A stretch of DNA of 54,680 nucleotides from Meridianimarinicoccus sp044221805 (GCA_044221805.1 JBGAOK010000010.1:1-54680); one strand, 5' to 3'; positions 15,724 through 24,139 are shown, counted from the first letter of the stretch. Program-made: numbers and translations. Notes: generated by a model from the sequence alone, not told the origin.

Positions 15724-16614
15724 CTATCGCTCCTGCGAAAGGGCGCTTTCGTGCCATTTCCTGAGCAGAAGATGGGACAGCAGGGACAGGGCGGCAAACA
15801 GGAACACGCCCATCGCGGCAATCAGCGCCAGCGCTGCGAACATCCGGGCGATGTTCAGCCGGTAGCCGGCCTCCTGGATCCGGGCCGCCAGCCCGGCCCC
15901 GACGCCGCCGGTGCCGGCGACCAGTTCGGCCACCACCGCGCCGATCAGGCTGAGCCCGCCGGCGATCTTCACGCCGCCGAGGAAATAGGGCAGCGCCGAG
16001 GGCAGCTGCAGGTGGATCAGCCGCTGCCAGCGGGTCGCGCCATAGATCCGGAACAGGTCCGACAGGTTCGGGTCCACCGACCTGAGCCCCAGCGTGGTGG
16101 AACTCAGCACCGGGAAGAAGGCGACGATCCAGGCGCAGAGCAGCATCGCCGCGACCCGGTTGTCCACATAGATGAAGATCAGCGGCGCCACCGCCACCAC
16201 CGGCGTCACCTGCAGGATCACCGCATAGGGATAGAGCGACAGTTCCAGCACCTTGGACTGGTTGAACAGGATCGCCAGCCCCGCCCCGCCGATCACCGCC
16301 AGCGCCAGCGCCATCAGGGTGATCTGCCCGGTCAGCGCCGCCGCCCCGGACAGCATCGCCCAGTCGCCGGTCAGGCTGGCCCAGACGTCCCAGGGCGCGG
16401 GCAGGATGTACTTTGGGATCCCGTTCCAGACCACGATGCGGCCCCAGAACCAGATCGCCAGCGCCATCACCGCCAGCGGCAGCACCCAGCGCGCGATCCG
16501 CTCGACCCGCTCGCGGCCGAGGCGGCGCTGCTCGTCCAGATCGGGCAGGTCGAGCAGGTCGGGCCGGTCGGGCGTGACCGCGACGATGGATTCGGGATCG
16601 GCCGGCCGGCTCAT
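15724..16614 (-). CDS. ABC transporter permease (NitT/TauT/SsuC type)
   Basis: 296 residues with about six membrane helices beginning near residue 41 (WVLPLAVMALAIWFWG). The cytoplasmic EAA-like loop FRIYGATRWQRLIHLQLPSALPYFLGGVKIAGGLSLIGAVVAEL contacts the ATPase. This permease group transports sulfonates, nitrate, thiamine precursors and pyrimidine-like compounds. The ATG at 16614 overlaps the ATPase stop (ATGA). With the ATPase and the NMT1-type binding protein it forms a complete importer. Confidence 0.92.
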   Translation of the reverse strand: MSRPADPESIVAVTPDRPDLLDLPDLDEQRRLGRERVERIARWVLPLAVMALAIWFWGRIVVWNGIPKYILPAPWDVWASLTGDWAMLSGAAALTGQITLMALALAVIGGAGLAILFNQSKVLELSLYPYAVILQVTPVVAVAPLIFIYVDNRVAAMLLCAWIVAFFPVLSSTTLGLRSVDPNLSDLFRIYGATRWQRLIHLQLPSALPYFLGGVKIAGGLSLIGAVVAELVAGTGGVGAGLAARIQEAGYRLNIARMFAALALIAAMGVFLFAALSLLSHLLLRKWHESALSQER

Positions 16615-17390
16615 GCGGCTTCCCCCATCGCCCGGTGCAGCGCGTCCGAGGCGGCCCGGCAATGGCCGGCATAGGCGGCCGAGGTGCGGAAGGCCTCGGT
16701 GCGCGGATAGGGTTCGCTGACCGCCAGTTCCTCGACCACCCGGCCGGGGCGGGCGGCCATGACCACGATCCGGTCCGACAGGAACACCGATTCGAACACC
16801 GAATGGGTGACGAAGACCACGGTGCAGCCGATCTTCTCCTTCAGGGCCAGAAGGTCGTTGTTCAGCTTGAAGCGGGTGATCTCGTCCAGCGCGGCGAAGG
16901 GTTCGTCCATCAGGATCAGCTTCGGATGGGTCACCATCGCCCGGGCGATCGAGACCCGCATCTTCATGCCCCCCGACAGCTCGCGCGGATAGGCGTCGGC
17001 GAAGCCGCCCAGCCCGACCAGCGCCAGCGCCTCCTCGACCTTGTCCTCGACCTCGGCGAAGGGGCGGCCGCGCAGCCGGAACGGCAGCCAGACGTTCCGC
17101 GCCACCGTCGCCCAGGGCATCAGGGTCGCATCCTGGAACACCACGCCCAGATCGCCGGGCTTCTGGGTCACCGGCCAGTCGATCCGGCCCGCGGTGGGGC
17201 GGATCAGCCCGGCCATGATCCTGAGCGCGGTGGACTTGCCGCAGCCCGAGGGGCCCAGCAGCGACACGAAATCGCCGGCGTTCAGGGTCAGCGACATGCC
17301 GTCCAGCGCCACCACCGGACCCGAGAAGGTCTTGTTGATGCCGCTCAGGCGCAAGAGCGGCGCCCGATGTCCCAACGGCGCTGTGGCCAT
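16611..17390 (-). CDS. ABC transporter ATP-binding protein (NitT/TauT/SsuB type)
   Basis: 259 residues. Walker A GPSGCGKST at 46-54, Q-loop VVFQDATLMPW, signature LSGGMKMRVSIARAM, Walker B LILMDEPFAALD and the H-loop in FVTHSV are all intact. The start MATAPLGH at 17390 is preferred over an upstream in-frame ATG. It energises uptake with the permease encoded 3' and the periplasmic binding protein encoded 5' of it. Confidence 0.94.
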   Translation of the reverse strand: MATAPLGHRAPLLRLSGINKTFSGPVVALDGMSLTLNAGDFVSLLGPSGCGKSTALRIMAGLIRPTAGRIDWPVTQKPGDLGVVFQDATLMPWATVARNVWLPFRLRGRPFAEVEDKVEEALALVGLGGFADAYPRELSGGMKMRVSIARAMVTHPKLILMDEPFAALDEITRFKLNNDLLALKEKIGCTVVFVTHSVFESVFLSDRIVVMAARPGRVVEELAVSEPYPRTEAFRTSAAYAGHCRAASDALHRAMGEAA

Positions 17391-17498
17391 GTCGAAGACT
17401 CCTGCCCGGGCGTCAGCCCGGCCGTTCCGCAAGAAACGCCGAAGGCCGCCCCGGCCCCCGGCCCTGTCAGACCCCGCAAGCGCGGGGCGCCCGGCGGG

Positions 17499-18497
17499 TC
17501 AGTTGGCCGGCTTCAGCTCCATGCCGACGCCCTTGTTCACGAACTGGGTCGTGTAGGACGCCTTGTAGTCAAGCCCCGGCTCCATCACCCCGGCCTTGAC
17601 CATCTTGTCGTAGAAGTCGGCGACCTTCGCGTCGGTCATCGCGCCGATCCCGAGGGTCAGCGCATCGCCGGAATCGACGATGCCGTATTCCTTCATCTTG
17701 GCGACGGAATAGTCGATCTGGGCCTGGGTCATGTCCGGGTTGTCGGCCAGGATCATCGCGTCGGCCTTGGACCGGTCGCCATAAAGGTAGGTGTACCAGC
17801 CCTTGGCCGAGCCATCGACGAAGCAGGCGACCTGTTCGGGCTTGCCGGCGACGGTGTCGGCCATGGTCTCGATCGTGGTCGAATAGGTCGAATAGCCGGC
17901 ATCGGCGATCAGGAACACGTCGGGCACGAAGCCGCCTTCCTTCTCGACCGCATAGGGTTCCGAGGTCAGGTAGCCCTGCATGCCGGTGTTTTCGTCCGCG
18001 ACGAAGGGCGCCGGGTTGAAGTTGTAGGGCAGCCGCTGTTCCATGGTGAAGCCATAGGCCGCCATCATCCACTGATAGAAGGACGGCAGGCTCGACTCGG
18101 CGATGAACAGGTTCAGCGCCTTCAGATCCTCGAAGGTCTTGGCCTTGCCCGGATGGGTGACGATGACCTGCGGGTGCTTCTGGAAGGTCGCCGCGACCGC
18201 GACCACCGGGACGCCTTCCTTGGCCGCGTTGAACGCGTTCAAGAGGTCGCCGCCCATGTGATAGTCGATCTTGCCCGCCAGCATCAGGGCCCGGTTGTTC
18301 ACCTGCGGCCCGCCCGGCACGATGGTCACGTCGAGGCCGCAGGCGGCATAGGTACCGTCCGCCACCGCCTGGTAATAGCCGCCATGCTCGGCCTCGGCGA
18401 CCCAGTTGGTGCCGAAGCTCACCGGCGCGCCCTGCGCCACGGCGGCGGGTGCGGTCAGGACGGCCGCGGCGGCGGTCGCCCATGCGAGTCTGGTCAT
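17499..18497 (-). CDS. ABC transporter substrate-binding protein, NMT1/THI5-like
   Basis: 332-residue periplasmic binding protein. Residues 1-22 form a signal peptide (MTRLAWATAAAAVLTAPAAVAQ). The mature part begins VSFGTNWVAEAEHGGYYQAVADGTYAACGLDVTIVPGG, the N-terminal signature of the NMT1/THI5 group that binds pyrimidine-type thiamine precursors and other small heterocycles. It is the first gene of the operon; 108 bp separate it from the ATPase gene. The ligand is not certain, but the match supports a heterocyclic substrate for the pathway. Confidence 0.92.
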   Translation of the reverse strand: MTRLAWATAAAAVLTAPAAVAQGAPVSFGTNWVAEAEHGGYYQAVADGTYAACGLDVTIVPGGPQVNNRALMLAGKIDYHMGGDLLNAFNAAKEGVPVVAVAATFQKHPQVIVTHPGKAKTFEDLKALNLFIAESSLPSFYQWMMAAYGFTMEQRLPYNFNPAPFVADENTGMQGYLTSEPYAVEKEGGFVPDVFLIADAGYSTYSTTIETMADTVAGKPEQVACFVDGSAKGWYTYLYGDRSKADAMILADNPDMTQAQIDYSVAKMKEYGIVDSGDALTLGIGAMTDAKVADFYDKMVKAGVMEPGLDYKASYTTQFVNKGVGMELKPAN

Positions 18498-18556
18498 TCC
18501 GGTCTCCCTGTCAGAACCGTTGTCGAGTCAGGATGGAACCTTCTGTCCGCGCCCGG

Positions 18557-18568
18557 GATTCCGGAATC
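18557..18568. promoter_or_regulatory. Perfect palindrome in the SBP/ridA divergent region
   Basis: GATTCCGGAATC is a perfect 12-bp palindrome 60 bp upstream of the binding-protein ATG, in the 241-bp spacer shared with ridA. No regulator gene lies next to the operon, so the binding protein is unknown. A small GCGCC-TTC-GGCGC hairpin follows at 18576-18588. Confidence 0.4.
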
Positions 18569-18738
18569 ACAACCCGCGCCTTCGGCGCCCGGCCCCGGTG
18601 GTCGCACAGAGATTCATCCGTTTTCGCCTTCTATGCTGCCGTTTGCAGCGGCGCGAGGTCCGTTTTGCGGGCAAGGCGCGATATTTCCGCCCGTTCCCGC
18701 GGCGCCGCGGCCATGGTCGGGGAAAGACGGAGACGCCC

Positions 18739-19131
18739 ATGCGCATGCTTGCCCCGCCCACGATCGCGCCGCCCTTCGCGCGCTATGCCCATGGCGTCGA
18801 GGTGCCCGCCGGGCACCGGCTGGTGGTCACCTCGGGCCAGCTGGGGCTGGCGGCCGACGGCAGCGTGCCCGAGGGCGCGGCGGCGCAGGCGGCGATCTGC
18901 TTTGCCAATCTGGACGCGATCCTGGCCGAGGCCGGGGCGGGCCGGGCCGCGGTGGTGCGGCTGAACGCCTATGTGACCGACCGCGCCCACATGGCCGGCT
19001 ACATGGCGGCGCGGGATGCCTGGCTGGCGGGGATGGACCGGCTGCCGGCCTCGACCCTGGTGATCGTGTCGGGCTTCACCCGGCCCGAATTCGTGGTCGA
19101 GATCGAGGCGACCGCGGCAGTGCCGGCCTGA
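18739..19131 (+). CDS. RidA/YjgF/RutC-family protein
   Basis: 130 residues. The ATG at 18739 (MRMLAPPTIAPPFARYAHGVEVP) is the only start that matches family length. VTSGQLGLAADGSVPEGAAAQAAICFANLDAILAEAG and STLVIVSGFTRPEFVVEIEATAAVP are family landmarks. The canonical IAR arginine of true RidA is not obvious (SGFTRPEFVVEIEA instead), so the imine-deaminase activity is uncertain. It is divergent from the heterocycle operon, as RutC-like proteins often accompany pyrimidine catabolism. It nearly abuts the SRAP gene convergently. Confidence 0.85.
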   Translation: MRMLAPPTIAPPFARYAHGVEVPAGHRLVVTSGQLGLAADGSVPEGAAAQAAICFANLDAILAEAGAGRAAVVRLNAYVTDRAHMAGYMAARDAWLAGMDRLPASTLVIVSGFTRPEFVVEIEATAAVPA

Positions 19132-19134
19132 GCT

Positions 19135-19806
19135 TCAGGCGGCCAGCGGCGCGATCAGCCCGGGGCCGCTGGCGCGGTTGGAATTGACCGCGGGCGCCAC
19201 CCGGTAGGCGGTAACGTCGGCGTCGGCGGCGGGCTGCATCAGCGCCGCCGCGCCCTTCCCGGCCTCGCCCAGCCAGAGCGGCCAGTCGGGCGCCGCGAGG
19301 ATCACCGGCATCCGGTCGTGGATATGGGCCAGCGTCCCGTTGGTGCCGGTGGTGACGATGGCGCAGGTGGCGAGGCGGTCGCCGCCGTCCTTGGGTGCCC
19401 AGTCCTGCCAGACCCCGGCGAAGGCGAAGGGCGCCCCGTCGGGCCGGTGGATGTACCACGGCAGGCGCTTGCCGTCGGCGTCCTTGGTCCATTCGTAGAA
19501 GCCCGAGGCCGGGATCAGGCAGCGCCGTTCCCGCGCGGCGGCGCGGAAGGCGGGCTTCTCGGCGATGGTGTCGGCGCGGGCGTTGATCAGCAGCGGGCCG
19601 TCGGTCTCGGTCTTGTACCAGTGCGGCAGGAAGCCCCAGCGCATCGCCACCAGCCGGCGGCGGCCCTCGGCCGACACCACCGCGTGGATCCGGTTGGTCG
19701 GGCAGACGTTGAAGTTCGGCACCGCGGGCAGGTCGTTGGCCGGCACGGCGTCGAACAGCCGGGCCATGGCGTCGTCGGGCAGGGTGATCACGAAGCGGCC
19801 GCACAT
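19135..19806 (-). CDS. SOS response-associated peptidase (SRAP/YedK/HMCES)
   Basis: 223 residues. It starts MCGRFVITLPDDAM; after Met removal the Cys2 thiazolidine-forms with abasic sites in single-stranded DNA and protects them. NVCPTNRIHAVV, MRWGFLPHWYK, LINARADTIAEKPAFR, CLIPASGFYEW, and HDRMPVIL with the catalytic His follow in family order. The start at 19806 is fixed by the need for Cys at position 2. It is convergent with ridA (3 bp apart) and divergent from the small exported protein gene. Confidence 0.95.
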   Translation of the reverse strand: MCGRFVITLPDDAMARLFDAVPANDLPAVPNFNVCPTNRIHAVVSAEGRRRLVAMRWGFLPHWYKTETDGPLLINARADTIAEKPAFRAAARERRCLIPASGFYEWTKDADGKRLPWYIHRPDGAPFAFAGVWQDWAPKDGGDRLATCAIVTTGTNGTLAHIHDRMPVILAAPDWPLWLGEAGKGAAALMQPAADADVTAYRVAPAVNSNRASGPGLIAPLAA

Positions 19807-19937
19807 GGGCGCCAGACTAGGCCGGGTCGGGTCCGCAGGCCAGCCCCGCCGCGGCGCCGCCGCAACCCCGGCCCCGGTTGACATCGCGCGCGGCACCGGG
19901 TTTGGCTCGGCCCGCACGCGAACCGACCGGAGTCCCC

Positions 19938-20336
19938 ATGCGCCGCCTTGCCGCCCTTGCCGCCCCTGCCCTGCTGTCCGCCGCGCTCGCGGCTCCGGCC
20001 GCCGCGCAGGACCTCGCCACCATGGCGGGAGAGACCAACATGGCCGCGCTGAACGCCGCCGCGTCCTGCCAGATCGACGAGGCCATGGCGCTGGCCGGCA
20101 AGGCCGCGAAAAGCAAGAAGCCGGGCGAGCGGCTGTTCGCCGAGTTCATCGAGGCCGCGCTGCTGACCGAGACCGGCAAGCCCGAGGACGCCGCCGCCAT
20201 CGTCGATCAGGTCACCGCCGACAAGGCGCTGAACCCCGACAAGGCCAGCCGCGAGCAGATGCAGCAGGGCGCCGACGCGCTGCTGCAGACGATCCAGACC
20301 ATGCGGCAGGCCACCACCGGCAAGCCGGACTGCTGA
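19938..20336 (+). CDS. Small exported hypothetical protein
   Basis: 132 residues. MRRLAALAAPALLSAALAAPAAAQD is a clear signal peptide with cleavage after AAA/AQ. The mature ~108 residues are alanine-rich and helical, with one Cys near the start (AASCQID) and one at the end (KPDC), suggesting a disulfide in the periplasm. A TPR-like helical pair is possible (KAAKSKKPGERLFAEFIEAALLTETGKPEDAAAIVDQV), but I do not recognise a family. The ATG at 19938 is chosen because it opens the signal peptide. Confidence 0.7.
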   Translation: MRRLAALAAPALLSAALAAPAAAQDLATMAGETNMAALNAAASCQIDEAMALAGKAAKSKKPGERLFAEFIEAALLTETGKPEDAAAIVDQVTADKALNPDKASREQMQQGADALLQTIQTMRQATTGKPDC

Positions 20337-20383
20337 TCGCGGCCGGCGACGCCCGCGAGACCGGGCCTCGTCCCCTGACCGGG

Positions 20384-20974
20384 TCAGGGCCGGCGGGCAA
20401 GAGCCGCCGGCGGGCTGGCGGCGGCATCGGCCCCCTGAGCCTCGACCACCTCGAACAGGTCCTCGAGGAAGAACGCCGCCAGTTCGGCGCGATTGGCCAG
20501 CCCCGACTTGCGATAGACCGCCTGCGCCTGCTGCCGGATCGTCGCCTCGGAGGTCCGCCGCAGCGCCGCGATGTCCCGCAGCGAGGCGCCCTTCAGCAGG
20601 AGCCCGGCAATGTCGGCCTCGGCCCGGGTCAGACCCCAGGCGGCGAACTGGGCCTCGATCGCCCCCGACAGACCGTCGAGAAGCTGCCGTGCCCGCGACC
20701 GCCAGGCTTCGCCTTCGGCCCGCGCCCGGTGCAGGTCGCTGCGGATCGTCGCCTGTTCGGCCTCGACCCGCGTGATGCGCAGCACCGCCAGCGCGCTGGC
20801 CATCATCGCCGCGACCAGCAGACCCCGGTCGAAGACATCGACCAGAAAGCCGCGCAGGGTGACCGGCTCGCCCTCCATCAGCGGATCGATCGCGGCGAGT
20901 CCCAGGGCCAGCCCCAGCCCGACCCCGCCTAGCGCCGCGAGGCGCCGAAGCGCCGTTCCGGTGTTGCCCGTCAT
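20384..20974 (-). CDS. Membrane-anchored LuxR-type helix-turn-helix regulator
   Basis: 196 residues. Two hydrophobic segments at about 13-29 (LAALGGVGLGLALGLAA) and 49-66 (DRGLLVAAMMASALAVLRI) precede a coiled region rich in Arg/Glu/Ala (~68-105). The C-terminus (~113-172) is a GerE/LuxR HTH: LTRAEADIAGLLLKGASLRDIAALRRTSEATIRQQAQAVYRKSGL. There is no receiver or autoinducer domain, so the sensor is presumably the membrane part or a partner. It is convergent with the small exported protein gene and divergent from the VPLPA-CTERM gene. Confidence 0.85.
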   Translation of the reverse strand: MTGNTGTALRRLAALGGVGLGLALGLAAIDPLMEGEPVTLRGFLVDVFDRGLLVAAMMASALAVLRITRVEAEQATIRSDLHRARAEGEAWRSRARQLLDGLSGAIEAQFAAWGLTRAEADIAGLLLKGASLRDIAALRRTSEATIRQQAQAVYRKSGLANRAELAAFFLEDLFEVVEAQGADAAASPPAALARRP

Positions 20975-21181
20975 GCCGCTGCTCCCGCCGGTGGACCCGC
21001 CTCAGGATAGCGCAGACGCCCGCCGAAAGCGCCATCCGCCGGATGCCGGATGAACCGCAATCCTGCCTTTGGAATCAAGGCGAAGCCGGCGTCGCGCGGA
21101 CGCCGGATGGACCCGGCCGCGGTTCCGGGCGGCAATGGGACCGGGCGCCGCCGATGGCGCCATGGTCACAGGAGCCCTGCC

Positions 21182-22003
21182 ATGTTGCGATTCCCTGCCT
21201 GCGGCGCGCTGATCGCCGCGCTGGCCGTTCCGGCTGCCGCCGGTGCCGGCACGCTGATCCCCGACCTCTCGGCCGCGGTCTTCCTTCCCGGCACGCCGAT
21301 CGACAACCGCTATTTCCCGGTCATCCCGGGCCGGACCGCGGTGCTGAAAGCCGAAGGCATCGACGCAGAGGGCGAACCCTTCACCGAACGCTCGGAACTT
21401 TCCGGGGCCGGCGCCGGGCGGGTGATCCTGGGGATCCAGACCCAGACCATGCTCGACCGCGCCTATGAGGACGGGCGTCTGGTCGAGGAGACCCACGATT
21501 ACTACGCCCAGGATACCAACGGCAACGTCTGGTACTTCGGCGAGGACGTGACCAACTCTGTCTATGACGACAGCGGCGTGCTGATCGACACCAACACCGC
21601 CTCGTCCTGGTTGGCCGGCATCAACGGCGCCTTGCCCGGCTTCATCATGCCCGCCGACCCGGCGCCCGGCTTCGCCTATTTCCAGGAGTACGCCGCAGCT
21701 GACAGCGCCTTGGACGAGGCCGAGATCCTCGCCTTCGACCGCATGCTGCGCGTGCCCTTCGGCGATTTCACCGACGTGCTCGTGGTGGCCGAGACGACGC
21801 AGCTTGAGCCGGGCAAGATCGGACTGAAATATTATGCGCCGGGCATCGGCCTGATCCGCGAGGACGAAGGCGTGGACGCGGCCCATGACAACCCCGATCT
21901 GGTTTTCCGGCTGACCTCGGTCGTACCCGTGCCCTTGCCGCCGGCGCTGCCCGGCCTGGCCGTCGCCCTTGCCACCTTCGGGCTCATCCGCCGCCGGCGC
22001 TGA
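21182..22003 (+). CDS. Exported protein with VPLPA-type C-terminal sorting signal
   Basis: 273 residues. A signal peptide is at 1-21 (MLRFPACGALIAALAVPAAAG). The body has ERSELSGAGAGRVILGIQTQ, DYYAQDTNGNVWYFGEDV and GLKYYAPGIGLIREDEG, resembling secreted beta-rich proteins of unknown function. The last ~25 residues are a tripartite tag: VPVPLPPALPG, a hydrophobic helix, then RRRR, as in VPLPA-CTERM substrates handled by an exosortase-like peptidase. The exosortase is not in this window. The ATG at 21182 follows an AGGAG sequence and opens the signal peptide. Confidence 0.85.
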   Translation: MLRFPACGALIAALAVPAAAGAGTLIPDLSAAVFLPGTPIDNRYFPVIPGRTAVLKAEGIDAEGEPFTERSELSGAGAGRVILGIQTQTMLDRAYEDGRLVEETHDYYAQDTNGNVWYFGEDVTNSVYDDSGVLIDTNTASSWLAGINGALPGFIMPADPAPGFAYFQEYAAADSALDEAEILAFDRMLRVPFGDFTDVLVVAETTQLEPGKIGLKYYAPGIGLIREDEGVDAAHDNPDLVFRLTSVVPVPLPPALPGLAVALATFGLIRRRR

Positions 22004-22019
22004 TCCTGCGAGCCCCGAA

Positions 22020-22047
22020 CCGGCCGGAAACCCGCGGGGCCGGCCGG
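22020..22047. terminator. Convergent-gene hairpin
   Basis: CCGGCCGG at 22020-22027 and again at 22040-22047 can pair around a 12-base loop, between the converging VPLPA-CTERM and 5'-nucleotidase genes. The segment GGCCGGAAACCC is also a direct repeat. A bidirectional terminator is plausible; there is no T run. Confidence 0.4.
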
Positions 22048-22053
22048 AAACCC

Positions 22054-23655
22054 TCAGTCCACCGGCGTGATGCGCCCGTCGGTATAGGGCTGATAGGGTG
22101 CGTTGGAAGCCAGATAGGCCGAGACCACCTCGGCCAGATCGGGGCCGAAGTCATAGGCGTCGGTGGCGTCCACCAGCATCCTGTAGCCGTCGCCGCCGCC
22201 GCGGACGAAGTTGTTCGACACCACGCCATAAGGCTTGGCCGGGTCGATCGGCACGAAGCCGTCGCCTTCGGCCACCATGATCTCGGTGACGCGCGCGCCC
22301 GCCGCCGCCTTCGGGTCATAGCGGAAACTCATGCCGGCGATCTGCGGAAACCGGCCGTCCTTCTCGGGGTCGTCGAACTGGGCCAGGCCGTTCTCCAGCG
22401 CCTCCTTGATGGTGGCGCCGGTCACGAAGAAGGTCGAGAGCGTGTTCTGGAACGGCAGCACCGTATAGACCTCGCCCATGGTGATCTCGCCCTGATCGAC
22501 CGAGGCGCGCACCCCGCCGCCATTCTGGATCGCGATGGTGATGCCCTGGTCCTTCACCCGGTCCAGCATGGCGTCGGCGACAAGATTGCCCATCTGGCAT
22601 TCGCCGTGCCGGCAGGTGTCGCGCGACCCGTCGATCGGCGCGGCGGCCTCGCCCACCACCTTGGCGCGGATCTCGTCCAGCGGGCCGGCCAGTTCGTGCA
22701 CCCGGGCCACCACCTGCGCGTCCTCGACCACCGCCCCGTCCATCAGGAGCGGCGCGCCGGCCGCCGAGACGAGCTTGCCGGCATCGTCGAACACCACCTT
22801 CAGCTCGCCCAGGAACTTGCCATAGGCATAGGCCTGCACGATGGCGGTCTCGCCCACCATGGTCGGATAGGGACCGGCGGCCTTGTCGTCGCCAGTGGCC
22901 AGATAGGTGTGGGAATGCCCGCCCACGATCACGTCGACGCCTTTGGTCTGGGCCGCGACCTGCTTGTCGACCGCATAGCCCACGTGGCTGAGCACGACGA
23001 TCTTGTCGACGCCTTCGGCGGTCAGCCGGTCGACCTCGGCCTGCACCGCCTTCGAGGGGTCGGAAAACACCACGTTCGGCCCGGGCGACGAGATCTCGGC
23101 GGTGTCCGGCGTGGTCAGGCCGATCAGGCCGATCTTCTCGCCGCCCGCCTCGACCACACTCGACTTGCGGATCACGTCCTTCAGGAAGGGCTCGGCCGAG
23201 ACGTCGGCATTCGACATCAGCACCGGGAAGTCGACATTGTCGAGGAAGCCGCGCAGCACTTCCGGGCCGTCGTCGAATTCGTGGTTGCCCACGGTCATCG
23301 CGTCATAGCCCATCCTGTTCATGAACTCGGCCGAGACCGCGCCCTTGTAATAGGTATAGAACAGCGTGCCCTGGAACTGGTCGCCGCCATCCACCAGGAT
23401 CGAGGCATTGCCGGCCCGCGCTCGGGCATCGGCGATCGCGGTGGCCAGCCGGGCCGAGCCGCCGAAGCACTTGCCCTCGGCATTGTCGGCCTCGGGGCAG
23501 GTGCTGTCGAACTTGCTGATCGGCTCGAAGCGGGCATGGAAGTCGTTGGTGTGCAGGATGGTGAGGCTGAACTCGGCCTGTGCCGCGCTACCGCCGGTGA
23601 CAGCCAGAGCCAGCGCCAGGCTTGGCAGGATGCGGGGGAATTTCCGGGGGATCAT
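22054..23655 (-). CDS. Periplasmic 5'-nucleotidase/metallophosphatase (UshA-like)
   Basis: 533 residues. A signal peptide is at 1-27 (ends SAAQA). The N-terminal calcineurin-like domain has HTNDFH at 35-40, VDGGDQFQG, TVGNHEFDDG, VVLSHVGY and VGGHSHT. The C-terminal 5'-nucleotidase domain has IAIQNGGGVRASVDQGEITMGEVYTVLPFQNTL and VVSNNFVRGGGDGY with the substrate-binding aromatics. It hydrolyses nucleotides or UDP-sugars in the periplasm to recover phosphate and nucleosides. The ATG at 23655 is chosen for the signal peptide. Confidence 0.95.
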   Translation of the reverse strand: MIPRKFPRILPSLALALAVTGGSAAQAEFSLTILHTNDFHARFEPISKFDSTCPEADNAEGKCFGGSARLATAIADARARAGNASILVDGGDQFQGTLFYTYYKGAVSAEFMNRMGYDAMTVGNHEFDDGPEVLRGFLDNVDFPVLMSNADVSAEPFLKDVIRKSSVVEAGGEKIGLIGLTTPDTAEISSPGPNVVFSDPSKAVQAEVDRLTAEGVDKIVVLSHVGYAVDKQVAAQTKGVDVIVGGHSHTYLATGDDKAAGPYPTMVGETAIVQAYAYGKFLGELKVVFDDAGKLVSAAGAPLLMDGAVVEDAQVVARVHELAGPLDEIRAKVVGEAAAPIDGSRDTCRHGECQMGNLVADAMLDRVKDQGITIAIQNGGGVRASVDQGEITMGEVYTVLPFQNTLSTFFVTGATIKEALENGLAQFDDPEKDGRFPQIAGMSFRYDPKAAAGARVTEIMVAEGDGFVPIDPAKPYGVVSNNFVRGGGDGYRMLVDATDAYDFGPDLAEVVSAYLASNAPYQPYTDGRITPVD

Positions 23656-23797
23656 GGCAGTGCCTCCTCGCTGCGGCACCGGTTCCGGCGCCCGTCGGTG
23701 TTGCAGGATGATCGTGGCACGTTTTTCCGCGGGGTCAAACCGGCTTGCCGCCGGGGCGGGGCTTGACCGTCACCTGCCGTGACGGCATGGCTCGGGC

Positions 23798-24139
23798 ATG
23801 TTCATTTACAAGATCCTTCGCGCGGAAGACTTCGCCGCCCTGGACCGCGACGGCGAGACCGCCGGCGCCCCGGTCGATGTGGCCGACGGCTTCATCCATT
23901 TCTCGACCGCCGCCCAGGCGGCCGAGACCGCCGCCCGCCACTTCGCCGGCGAGGACGATCTGGTGCTGGCCGCGGTCGCGGCCGGGCCGCTGGGCGACGC
24001 GCTGAAATGGGAACCCTCGCGCGGCGGCGCGCTGTTCCCGCATCTCTACCGGCGGCTGCGGCGCACGGACATCGCCTGGATCGCCCCCCTGCCGCTGGGC
24101 GACGATGGCGCCCACCGTTTCCCGGATCTGGACCCATGA
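23798..24139 (+). CDS. DUF952 family protein
   Basis: 113 residues. MFIYKILRAEDFAAL, ADGFIHFSTAAQAAETAARHFAGEDDLVLAAV, LKWEPSRGGALFPHLYRRL and the C-terminal DGAHRFPD are the DUF952 landmarks. The conserved His/Ser of GFIHFST recalls ADP-ribosyl-transferring relatives, but the activity is unknown. Its stop overlaps the pyrD start (ATGA), so the two are translationally coupled. Confidence 0.92.
   Translation: MFIYKILRAEDFAALDRDGETAGAPVDVADGFIHFSTAAQAAETAARHFAGEDDLVLAAVAAGPLGDALKWEPSRGGALFPHLYRRLRRTDIAWIAPLPLGDDGAHRFPDLDP

Noticed and set aside
12986..16672. Open frame of 1228 codons on the minus strand, apparent giant fusion
   Set aside because: Only the last 466 codons (from 14386) encode a recognisable protein. 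The rest is an out-of-frame run-through of the amidohydrolase and permease genes.
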